A stretch of DNA of 64,000 nucleotides. Origin: an uncultured Bacilli bacterium. GTDB lineage: Bacteria; Bacillota_I; Bacilli_A; RF39; UBA660. The position numbers and the translations under genes were made by a program. The notes beneath the pieces are model-generated. The model saw nothing but the letters and a program-made list of their open reading frames with translations. It searched no databases and was not told the DNA's origin. Location of the stretch: contig CAKOOJ010000004.1 of NCBI GenBank assembly GCA_934098385.1, positions 1 to 64,000 on the forward strand. The letters run 5' to 3'. Of this stretch, positions 35,169-42,308 are shown one piece after another; within the stretch, counting starts at the first letter, position 1; each line of letters begins with the position of its first letter.

Positions 35169-36035
35169 TTAATTTCTAGGAAAGAATTCCATGTAATCAC
35201 TTTTTAATTTTTGATTAGTTAAATGAGTATATATTTGGGTAGTACCAATACTTTCATGTCCCAAAAATTCTTGTATTATTCTTAAATCAGCACCATTTTC
35301 TAACATATGAGTTGCTATGCTATGTCTTAATGTGTGTGGAGAAACATCTTTTTTTATACCAGTTTCTTGTGTTCTTTTCTTAATCATTTTAAAAACACCT
35401 TGTCTAGTCATTTTTTTACCATGATTATTTAAGTAAACAAAATTATTTTGTTCTTTTTTTACTAATTTATATCGGTAATCTTTAACATAAATTTTTAAAT
35501 ATTTTATTGCTAGATCATTTATAGGAACAATTCTTTCTTTACTACCTTTTCCCATTATTCTAACTGTACACTCATTTAAATCTATATTTTTAAATTCTAA
35601 ATTTATAAGTTCACTTATTCTAAGACCTGTAGCATATAATAGTTCTAATAATGATTTATTTCTAGCGCTAAAAGCATCTTTTATATCAATATCTAAAAGT
35701 TTATCTACCTCTTCTACTGTTAAATAAGTAGGTAAATGTTTAGAAAGTTTAGGACTATCTACCTTATCTATTGGATTAATATTTATTTTTCCTATTTTAA
35801 TATAATAATTATAAAATGTTTTATAAGCGCTTAAATAATTGGATATACTACTTGATTCTAAATTTAATTTTGAAATAAAGTTTTCTATATCAGTGCTTCT
35901 TAATTTTAAAATATCTTTTTTTATATTATTATCTAAATGATTTAAAGCATTTGAATAAGTGTTTATAGTATTCTTAGAATAATTTAAATCCATTTCTAAA
36001 TATAGTAAAAAATCATTTATATATTCATCATTCAT
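35169..36035 (-). CDS. Tyrosine recombinase, XerD-like
   Basis: 288 residues from the ATG at 36035. The frame runs back to 36080, but that part lies over the promoter. Catalytic residues visible are Arg in YATGLRISELI, Lys in MGKGSKERIV, HTLRHS (His-xx-Arg), FLGH and the nucleophile Tyr in IYTHL. The N-terminal SAM-like domain (MNDEYINDFLLYLEMDLNYS) is the usual XerC/D type. The LRIIQEFLGHESIGTTQIYTHL region is very XerD-like, so with the 4910 gene it may make the XerC/D pair. An orphan antitoxin RNA cassette lies immediately upstream. Confidence 0.9.
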   Translation of the reverse strand: MNDEYINDFLLYLEMDLNYSKNTINTYSNALNHLDNNIKKDILKLRSTDIENFISKLNLESSSISNYLSAYKTFYNYYIKIGKININPIDKVDSPKLSKHLPTYLTVEEVDKLLDIDIKDAFSARNKSLLELLYATGLRISELINLEFKNIDLNECTVRIMGKGSKERIVPINDLAIKYLKIYVKDYRYKLVKKEQNNFVYLNNHGKKMTRQGVFKMIKKRTQETGIKKDVSPHTLRHSIATHMLENGADLRIIQEFLGHESIGTTQIYTHLTNQKLKSDYMEFFPRN

Positions 36036-36065
36036 AATATCATCTACTTTTCTTAGTACATTAAA

Positions 36066-36094
36066 ATTATAACAAATCAAAATATTTAAAACAA
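36066..36094 (-). promoter_or_regulatory. Promoter of xerD-like gene
   Basis: Minus strand TTGTTT, 17-bp spacer, TATAAT. Transcription starts near 36060, which supports the ATG at 36035. Confidence 0.65.
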
Positions 36095-36107
36095 GGATTA
36101 ACTATCT

Positions 36108-36141
36108 TAAAAAAGAAAACCTTATTTAGAAATAGGTTTTC
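36108..36141 (-). terminator. Terminator of orphan antitoxin RNA
   Basis: On the minus strand GAAAACCTATTT pairs with AATAAGGTTTTC followed by TTTTTT, directly after the second repeat of the cassette. Confidence 0.85.
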
Positions 36142-36144
36142 ATA

Positions 36145-36256
36145 CATTGACGACCGAGATCATTTATTGCTCGCACCACTCGGAAGCGATTAACATTTCA
36201 CGACTAGGATCATTTATTGCTCGCACCACCTAGAAGCGAGAAACATTTATTAATGC
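36145..36256 (-). ncRNA. Orphan type III antitoxin-like RNA, two repeats
   Basis: Two tandem units about 50 nt apart, read on the minus strand. Unit 1 (36244-36204) has stem CTCGC/GCGAG, whose loop contains CTAGG, complementary to CCTAG 11 nt after the stem: an H-type pseudoknot. Unit 2 (36194-36154) has TCGC/GCGA and loop CCGAG matched by CTCGG. The body GTGGTGCGAGCAATAAATGAT is conserved (TAATAAATGAT in the other cassette). It has its own consensus promoter and terminator but no toxin downstream; xerD follows. It is a near copy of the 36955-37056 cassette. Confidence 0.72.
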
Positions 36257-36262
36257 AATATT

Positions 36263-36291
36263 AATATACAATACTTATTTATATTTGTCAA
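36263..36291 (-). promoter_or_regulatory. Promoter of orphan antitoxin RNA
   Basis: Minus strand TTGACA, 17-bp spacer, TATATT. Promoter, spacer and the 25 nt after it are nearly identical to the promoter at 37066-37094. Confidence 0.85.
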
Positions 36292-36355
36292 GTATTACAC
36301 TCATTAATATTATATGCAATTATGATTAATTTATGATCGAGAATATTTTCTGTTA

Positions 36356-36383
36356 ATGTTTCAAATTATTTGAGACATTTTTC
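36356..36383. terminator. Hairpin downstream of toxin gene
   Basis: AATGTTTCAA pairs with TTGAGACATT (one wobble) 17 nt after the toxin stop. The T-tract is on the plus side, so termination of the minus-strand toxin transcript is uncertain. Confidence 0.4.
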
Positions 36384-36399
36384 CTAATTATTGACAGAA

Positions 36400-36876
36400 T
36401 TAATTATTATTTTTAAGTTCATTAAGCATTTGTTCTTTTATTTTATCGATGTCAGTAAAAAATGGATTTATTCCACGTTTTTTTAATTTTAATAAATATT
36501 TAAAATTATGCAAAATTTCATTTTTAAGTGACGTGCCAACTTTTGCAGGTACACCATTATATAAATGAACGTGATCTATATATTTTTCTAGTGTAGGAAA
36601 TGCATTTTGAAAAAGTATAACTGATTCCTTTTCTAAAATCTTTCTTATAAAAATAGTATTACAAAATCCATATTTTTTAATTTTTTTATCAATGATTTTT
36701 TTATATTTTTCTATTTTACTACTTAATGGTATGAACCATAATATGTCATTATCTTTAATTGTAAAGTAAGTAGGTCTTTTTTTTCCACGCTCATGATTAG
36801 TCATCAAGTTTTCATCATTTACAATATCAAAAAATTCATCTTTAATATGATATAGATATCCAGTATGTATTTGCAC
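36400..36876 (-). CDS. Type III toxin, ToxN/CptN-like endoribonuclease
   Basis: About 159 residues. HTGYLYHIKDEFFDIVND, KRPTYFTIKDND, LWFIPLSSKIEKYKKII and an ESVILFQNAFP stretch match the CptN-like branch of ToxN/AbiQ toxins as I remember them. These are RNA-cutting toxins held inactive by repeated pseudoknot RNA. The start is uncertain: GTG at 36876 has GGGAG 9 nt upstream, ATG at 36885 lies directly on that site, and an ATG at 36906 falls in the terminator T-tract. Upstream are a promoter, two RNA repeats and a terminator, the classic order of type III systems, in which leaky read-through supplies toxin mRNA. Likely roles are phage defence or stabilisation. Confidence 0.78.
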   Translation of the reverse strand: MQIHTGYLYHIKDEFFDIVNDENLMTNHERGKKRPTYFTIKDNDILWFIPLSSKIEKYKKIIDKKIKKYGFCNTIFIRKILEKESVILFQNAFPTLEKYIDHVHLYNGVPAKVGTSLKNEILHNFKYLLKLKKRGINPFFTDIDKIKEQMLNELKNNN

Positions 36877-36905
36877 TATTTTCATCTCCCGCGAAAATTT
36901 TATCA

Positions 36906-36944
36906 TAAAATAAAAGAAAACTCTACCAAAAAGATAAAGTTTTC
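36906..36944 (-). terminator. Leaky terminator between antitoxin RNA and toxin
   Basis: On the minus strand GAAAACTTTATC pairs with GGTAGAGTTTTC (two wobbles) followed by TTTTATTTT. It lies between the repeats and the toxin start, as in toxIN, cptIN and tenpIN loci. Confidence 0.85.
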
Positions 36945-36954
36945 AAAAAATTTT

Positions 36955-37056
36955 CCTTCAGGATCATTTATTACTCGCACCACCTGTAAGCGAGAAACAT
37001 TGACGTCCAGGATCATTTATTACTCGCACCACCTGTAAGCGAGAAACATTTACTAA
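36955..37056 (-). ncRNA. Type III antitoxin RNA (CptI-like), two repeats
   Basis: Two tandem units with a 49-nt period, nearly identical. Each has stem CTCGC/GCGAG with loop TTACAGGTGGT, and the loop CAGG is complementary to CCTG 11 nt beyond the stem (37032-37035 with 37008-37011; 36983-36986 with 36959-36962), an H-type pseudoknot. Two repeats of roughly this size fit CptI RNAs better than ToxI, which has more and shorter repeats. The toxin would cut between units to release the monomers it binds. Compared with the orphan cassette, the pseudoknot arms differ but stay paired. Confidence 0.78.
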
Positions 37057-37065
37057 TGCAATATT

Positions 37066-37094
37066 AATATACAATACTTATTTATATTTGTCAA
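37066..37094 (-). promoter_or_regulatory. Promoter of antitoxin RNA-toxin operon
   Basis: Minus strand TTGACA, 17-bp spacer, TATATT. A strong promoter, as expected for an antitoxin RNA that must be in excess. Confidence 0.85.
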
Positions 37095-37206
37095 GTATAC
37101 TTACTAATATTATATACAAAATTAAATATAATTTTACAATAAATTTTAATAAATAATGACTTTTAACAATAAAGTTGATAAAATAGTATATAGAAAGTGT
37201 GATAAT

Positions 37207-38406
37207 ATGGAATTACTTGCTAATAAAATTAGACCTAAAAAATTATGTGATGTTATAGGACAAGATCACTTAATTGGTGAAAATAAAATAATATATAATT
37301 TAATAAAAAATAAAAAAATGTTTTCTTGTATATTTTATGGTAAACCAGGTATAGGAAAAACAACTCTTGCAAATGTTATAGTTAATGAATTAGGTGTTAA
37401 TTATAGATTTTTAAATGCTACAACAAGTAAAATACAAGATTTTAATATTGTAATCGAAGAAGCAAAAATGAATGGAGAAATGGTAGTTATTATTGATGAA
37501 ATTCATCGTATGAATAAAGATAAACAAGATATATTACTACCCTATTTAGAAACTGGTTTAATAATTTTAATTGGGTTAACTACATCTAATCCATATCATA
37601 AAATAAATCCCGCTATTAGAAGTAGATGTCAAATATTTGAACTTCACGAATTATCAAATACTGACATAATAAAAGGGTTGAAAAAAGCATGTAAAGATTT
37701 AGAAAACATTAAAATAGATGATAATACATTAAATGTTATTGCAAATAATTCTGGAGGAGATTTTAGAGCAGCATTAAATAATTTGGAACTTGCATATTAC
37801 GGTTCTAGTGATAAAACAATTACAATAGATACTTTAAAAAATATAAATTCAAAGCCTATTATATTTGCTGATAAAAATGAAGATGGACATTATGATTTAC
37901 TAAGTGCTTTTCAAAAAAGTATTCGTGGTAGTGATATTGATGCTTCTTTATATTATTTAGGAAGATTAATAGAAATTGGTGATCTTGATAGTATTTATAG
38001 AAGAATGAGTGTAATAGCTTATGAAGATATTGGACTTGCAAACCCAGGAATGGGACCTAAAGTAATGGCTGCAATAAGTGCAAGTGAATTAGTAGGACTT
38101 CCCGAAGCTAGAATACCTCTTTCAGTAGTAGTTAGTGAACTTGCTTTATCACCAAAAAGCAACAGCGCGTACATAGCACTTGATAATGCTTTAAATGATA
38201 TAAGAAAAGGAAATACTGGTAATGTACCAAATCATATAAAAACTAATTCAAAAGATTATAAATATCCACACGATTACCCTAAATATTGGGTTAAGCAACA
38301 GTATCTACCAGATAATATTAAGAATAGAAAATATTATAAACCAAGGATAAATAATTATGAAAATAATTTAAATAGAATAAATAATGAAATGAGGGATATA
38401 GAATGA
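37207..38406 (+). CDS. rarA: RarA/MgsA replication-associated AAA+ ATPase
   Basis: 399 residues from the ATG at 37207; the frame opens at 37156, but homologs begin near MELLANKIRPK. It acts at stalled replication forks with SSB and RecA. Motifs are Walker A GKPGIGKT (45-52), Walker B IIDEIH (95-100), sensor and Arg finger region NPAIRSRCQIFEL, and the RarA-specific C-terminal tetramerisation domain (FQKSIRGSDIDASLYYLGRL, YEDIGLANP, YKYPHDYPKYWV). Its stop overlaps the gpsA start (ATGA), so the two are coupled. Confidence 0.96.
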   Translation: MELLANKIRPKKLCDVIGQDHLIGENKIIYNLIKNKKMFSCIFYGKPGIGKTTLANVIVNELGVNYRFLNATTSKIQDFNIVIEEAKMNGEMVVIIDEIHRMNKDKQDILLPYLETGLIILIGLTTSNPYHKINPAIRSRCQIFELHELSNTDIIKGLKKACKDLENIKIDDNTLNVIANNSGGDFRAALNNLELAYYGSSDKTITIDTLKNINSKPIIFADKNEDGHYDLLSAFQKSIRGSDIDASLYYLGRLIEIGDLDSIYRRMSVIAYEDIGLANPGMGPKVMAAISASELVGLPEARIPLSVVVSELALSPKSNSAYIALDNALNDIRKGNTGNVPNHIKTNSKDYKYPHDYPKYWVKQQYLPDNIKNRKYYKPRINNYENNLNRINNEMRDIE

Positions 38407-39380
38407 AAAAAATAGCAATGATTGGAACAGGGGCATATGGTTTAGGAGTTAGTATATCACTACTTAAAAAAAATGAAAGCGTAAGTATGTGGGTAGAAAA
38501 TGAAGATAAAGCAAAGTTTTTAAATAATAATAAAAAACATGCTAATATATTACCTAACATAGAAATACCAGCAAATATTACATTTAGTAATGATTTAGAT
38601 GAAGTTATAAAAGGAACAAATATAGTATTTATAGCAGTTGCTGCAAAATATATAGATAATATTGCAAAAAAATTATCAAAACTTAATATAAAAAATAAAC
38701 ACTTTTGTATATTAAGTAAAGGTATAGAACAAAATACATGTGAATTTGTTACAGATGTATTTAAAAAGTATATAAAAACTAAAAATTTATCAGTTATATC
38801 TGGTCCATCATTTGCAATAGATATGGCTCATAATGAACCTGTGGGTTTATCTATTGCAAGTAAAAACATTAAAACTATAAAAGAAATAAAAAAAGTTCTA
38901 TCAAGTGATACAGTAAAATTAAGAACATCAAATGATATAATTGGTGTAGAATTATGTGGAAGTATAAAAAATGTAATAGCTATTGCATCTGGTATATTAG
39001 AAGGATTAGGATATAATGAATCTACTAGAAGTTTTTTAATTACAGAATCACTTCATGACATAAAATCACTAATATATGGATTAGGTGGTAAAAAGAAAAC
39101 AATACTTTCTTTTGCAGGAGTTGGTGATTTACTATTAACGGCAACTAGTACAAAATCAAGAAACTATACTTATGGAATACTTATAGGAAAAAAGAATTAT
39201 ATAATGGCTGATGATTATTTAAATAATAATACAGTAGAAGGTTATTATACTATAAAATCTATTTACACTCTTATAAAAAGAAAAAAAATAGATATACCAA
39301 TCATAAAATTAATATATGAAATAATAATAAATAAAAAAGAACCTGATACATTATCAGAATTCTTAATCAAGAAAGATTAA
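38403..39380 (+). CDS. gpsA: Glycerol-3-phosphate dehydrogenase [NAD(P)+]
   Basis: 325 residues. It reduces dihydroxyacetone phosphate to sn-glycerol-3-phosphate for phospholipids. Rossmann motif GTGAYG (8-13), the LSKGIE segment, SGPSFAIDM, the catalytic Lys in ELCGSIKNVIAIASG, and GVGDLLLTATS with SRNYTYG (substrate Arg-Asn) are all present. Translationally coupled to rarA. Confidence 0.96.
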   Translation: MKKIAMIGTGAYGLGVSISLLKKNESVSMWVENEDKAKFLNNNKKHANILPNIEIPANITFSNDLDEVIKGTNIVFIAVAAKYIDNIAKKLSKLNIKNKHFCILSKGIEQNTCEFVTDVFKKYIKTKNLSVISGPSFAIDMAHNEPVGLSIASKNIKTIKEIKKVLSSDTVKLRTSNDIIGVELCGSIKNVIAIASGILEGLGYNESTRSFLITESLHDIKSLIYGLGGKKKTILSFAGVGDLLLTATSTKSRNYTYGILIGKKNYIMADDYLNNNTVEGYYTIKSIYTLIKRKKIDIPIIKLIYEIIINKKEPDTLSEFLIKKD

Positions 39381-39398
39381 TTCTTTCTTATTTTTTTT
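39369..39398 (+). terminator. Terminator of rarA-gpsA
   Basis: AAGAAAG pairs with CTTTCTT followed by ATTTTTTTT. The stem covers the gpsA stop and the T-tract covers the end of the convergent peptidase gene. Confidence 0.75.
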
Positions 39399-40629
39399 CT
39401 AACATAGCCATACTATAATTGCTAAAATCTAAATTTAATATAATATCTTTATAAGTATCAAATAGAATATTTTCTATATCTTTTATAGTATCTAGCCCAT
39501 CATATTTAAAAGATACTATATTTTCTATTAAAGGATCAATAGTTCTATAAATATCGTCACTTCTGGTTATTAAATCTATAATATAATTTCTTTTACATAA
39601 ATTAAAATATTCTTCATCAAATATAAATTTCTTATTTTTAAAATAATCTATTATAATATCATTAAATAAATTCATTTTTTTAGTATTTGCTTCTACTCTT
39701 ATAACATGATAACCTTCAACTAGATCGCAAGAATAATTAATGTTACCTATTATAATATTTCTATTAACTAAATTTGTATTTAAAGTGCTAGTAACACCAA
39801 AATTATTCTTTAAAAAATAATATAAATATGTATCTAGCATTAATTTATCATATGGTAACATATTTAGTGTATCTATTTTAAAAGATATTATACTTTTTTC
39901 TAAATTAATGTCTTCAATAACTTTTACTTTCTTTTTATTAACTTCTTTTTTATGTAATACTTTAACTTTTTCTATTTTTATATCTTTAAATTCAATATCA
40001 TTATAAACTTCTTTAATTACATTGATAATATTATCTTTATTAAATCTTCCCCCTATAACTATAATTTCATTATTTGGTCTATAAAATGAATTAAAAGCTA
40101 ATTCTATATCTTTCTCTTTAATACTCTCGATATCAGATAAATCGCCTAAAATACTTTTAAAATTTTTAGTATCTAGTATAGCACTAATGCTTGCATTATA
40201 TATACTACTCGTATCTTTACTGTCTAAACTTCTTCTTTTTTCTTCAAGTATTGGACCTCTTATATTATTTATTACTTCTTTATTAATTATAGGACTATGA
40301 ATACCACTTAATAATATACCTAGATTATTTTCTACTTCTTCTACACAATCAATATAAAATTGTGTTCTGTCTATGCTAGTAAAACCATTACTCCCTACTC
40401 CTCTCATTCCAAATATTCTCATCAAATCACCATACGCACTACTTTCAAGTACTAAATGTTCTAAGAAATGAGCAATACCACTTTTTATAGTATGGTTCTT
40501 ACCATTAATTTTTACTTCATTATCTTTACCACCAAAATTAACTATCAAATTTATATATGTAGTATGTTTATTATTATCAGGTAATAAATATATTTTTAAC
40601 CCATTGTCTAACTCAATTTTTTCTAACAT
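39388..40629 (-). CDS. M16-family zinc peptidase (YmfH-like)
   Basis: 413 residues. The inverted zinc motif HxxEH is intact in GIAHFLEHLVLE with the third ligand Glu further down (ILEEKRR region), so this is the active subunit. The GSNGFTSIDRTQFYIDC stretch is typical of the YmfH branch. It is paired with the inactive homolog encoded just upstream (40629), the usual two-subunit arrangement of bacterial M16 peptidases. In B. subtilis YmfF/YmfH are linked to EF-P modification. Start and upstream stop share a base. Confidence 0.92.
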   Translation of the reverse strand: MLEKIELDNGLKIYLLPDNNKHTTYINLIVNFGGKDNEVKINGKNHTIKSGIAHFLEHLVLESSAYGDLMRIFGMRGVGSNGFTSIDRTQFYIDCVEEVENNLGILLSGIHSPIINKEVINNIRGPILEEKRRSLDSKDTSSIYNASISAILDTKNFKSILGDLSDIESIKEKDIELAFNSFYRPNNEIIVIGGRFNKDNIINVIKEVYNDIEFKDIKIEKVKVLHKKEVNKKKVKVIEDINLEKSIISFKIDTLNMLPYDKLMLDTYLYYFLKNNFGVTSTLNTNLVNRNIIIGNINYSCDLVEGYHVIRVEANTKKMNLFNDIIIDYFKNKKFIFDEEYFNLCKRNYIIDLITRSDDIYRTIDPLIENIVSFKYDGLDTIKDIENILFDTYKDIILNLDFSNYSMAMLEKK

Positions 40630-41849
40630 TAAATATCACCTTCTAACACATAAAGAACTTTTAGATTCAATCTACTAACAAACTCTTTTAAATCATTAGA
40701 AGTAATATTTTTTAATATATTAATCTCCTCATCAGTAGTTAAATCAGTATTATAATATTTATTAATTATATCACTAGTATTTATATAAAAATTATCTAAT
40801 TCTCTTTCTTTACTAAGTTCCATTCTTTTTAATATATAATTAATATTCTTTTCATATTTTTTTATATTTTTTAAATCATCTATTATTCCATTAATAATTA
40901 ATTTAGCATAATTAATATTAGTTTTATTAGTAACAGCTTTAATAAATAATAATCCATTCTTAAGCATAACATTACTACTTGTATTGTATACTAAATTACT
41001 ATCCTTACGCAAAGCATTCATTAACAAACTACTACTACTAGAATTAAGAAGTAAGTTAATCATATATAATTTATAAAAATCTTCTTTTTTATAGTCTTTA
41101 ACATTATATACCATATATATTATACTTTGATAAAATTTGCTAGTTTCATATTTTTCTATTAAATTATTATCTTTATAATAATTATCATATTCTGCTATAA
41201 CTTTATATTCTTTTAAATTTAATTTATTTATATAATTATTAATTATATTTGAAACTTTATCTTTATCTATATTACCATTTATGAATATTTTAGGTTTGGT
41301 ATTTTTTATATATTTATTATAAAAACTTTTAATATCATCTATTGTTAACTTATTTATATTATCTAAATCTCTATATTTTAATTTATTAAATATACAATCT
41401 TGATCTAATAAATCCAATAAATTTTTTTCTGCAATAAACTCTATATTCTTATAATTATCTAATAACTTTTCTGTATATAATCTCTTCTCTTTATTAAATA
41501 ATTCTATATCACCTAAATTATTATCATATATATTATCTAATAAAAATAATATTTGTTCTTCTAACTTATCTTCTTTAAGAAGATTTTTATTTGGTATTAA
41601 TAAAGATATATTTAAAAAATATACATCGTTTATACCTTGATTTAATGAATTATAATTTATAATATATCTATTTAATTTTTCTTTTTGATGTAATGCTTCA
41701 CTATTATATTTTTTATTACTTCTATTTAATAATCTAGAAAGTATTGTTAATGCCATTATTTCATCTTTATCACATTTAAATTGATATATAAAATTTATAA
41801 GTGTTGTGTGAAATTTTTTATTTTCAACATATTTTGTAATTGTACTCAT
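40629..41849 (-). CDS. M16-family inactive subunit (YmfF-like)
   Basis: 406 residues with the M16 fold (repeated alpha/beta pattern, FYNKYIKNTKPKIFINGNIDKD, YQSIIYMVYNVKD) but no HxxEH motif, as expected for the non-catalytic partner. First gene of a two-gene operon with the active subunit. An M16 function in processing or modification is inferred from the pair. Confidence 0.85.
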   Translation of the reverse strand: MSTITKYVENKKFHTTLINFIYQFKCDKDEIMALTILSRLLNRSNKKYNSEALHQKEKLNRYIINYNSLNQGINDVYFLNISLLIPNKNLLKEDKLEEQILFLLDNIYDNNLGDIELFNKEKRLYTEKLLDNYKNIEFIAEKNLLDLLDQDCIFNKLKYRDLDNINKLTIDDIKSFYNKYIKNTKPKIFINGNIDKDKVSNIINNYINKLNLKEYKVIAEYDNYYKDNNLIEKYETSKFYQSIIYMVYNVKDYKKEDFYKLYMINLLLNSSSSSLLMNALRKDSNLVYNTSSNVMLKNGLLFIKAVTNKTNINYAKLIINGIIDDLKNIKKYEKNINYILKRMELSKERELDNFYINTSDIINKYYNTDLTTDEEINILKNITSNDLKEFVSRLNLKVLYVLEGDI

Positions 41850-41898
41850 ATAATAACCTCTAATTCATATTTTATTGTTACTACTAATCTTATAAGAT

Positions 41899-41927
41899 AT
41901 ATTTTATCATGATGTAATTGTAATGTA
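41899..41927 (-). promoter_or_regulatory. Promoter of M16 peptidase operon
   Basis: Minus strand TTTACA, 17-bp spacer, TAAAAT with an extended TG. Confidence 0.65.
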
Positions 41928-41937
41928 AATTAGGAAA

Positions 41938-41962
41938 AAGAAAAAAGTCAACAATTTGACTT
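41938..41962 (-). terminator. Terminator of thioredoxin-like gene
   Basis: On the minus strand AAGTCAA pairs with TTGACTT followed by TTTTCTTTTT. It overlaps the stop codon of the gene. Confidence 0.75.
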
Positions 41963-42191
41963 AATTCATACTAAGTATTTTAGAAATTTCACGTGTTGTT
42001 AGTACTTTTCCTTCAGAAACTTTATTTCCGTTAATTATTAAAGTAGGAGTATTTTTTATATTATATTTTTTTAAATAATTAACATCATTTATTTCTTTAA
42101 CATCTATATTAATATCACTATTTATTTTTCTTATATTTTTAATTAATTTAATTCCATTATGTGTTTTACTTCCGACTACTTTTATTTCTAT
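41961..42191 (-). CDS. Thioredoxin-fold protein lacking cysteines, AUA start
   Basis: About 76 residues of the small thioredoxin/glutaredoxin-like type (IEIKVVGSKTHNGIKLI, then KYNIKNTPTLIINGNKV with the cis-Pro loop). The CxxC active site is replaced by T-H-N-G, so it cannot do disulfide exchange. The only in-frame ATG (42209) has no ribosome site and encodes MEGG over a perfect AAGGAGG. That SD lies 7 nt before an ATA codon, and starting there gives (M)EIKVVG, matching the usual M.IKVLG start of the family. I therefore propose AUA as start, at 42191. The ATG is the alternative. Confidence 0.65.
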   Translation of the reverse strand: MEIKVVGSKTHNGIKLIKNIRKINSDINIDVKEINDVNYLKKYNIKNTPTLIINGNKVSEGKVLTTREISKILSMN

Positions 42192-42280
42192 ACTTATTCC
42201 TCCTTCCATGATTACATGATACTATAACAAAATGAATAAGATGTGAAATAATTATGAAGTTTTTGTGAAATTAATTTATT

Positions 42281-42304
42281 AAAAAACATGAGTATAATCT
42301 CATG
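42281..42304 (-). terminator. Terminator of MMPL gene
   Basis: On the minus strand CATGAG pairs with CTCATG followed by TTTTTT. Confidence 0.8.
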
Positions 42305-42308
42305 AATT

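Noticed and set aside
36145..37056. CRISPR-like repeats
   Set aside because: Each cluster has only two units, the whole 49-50-nt unit is conserved with no variable spacer, and no cas gene is near. Pseudoknot covariation explains them better.
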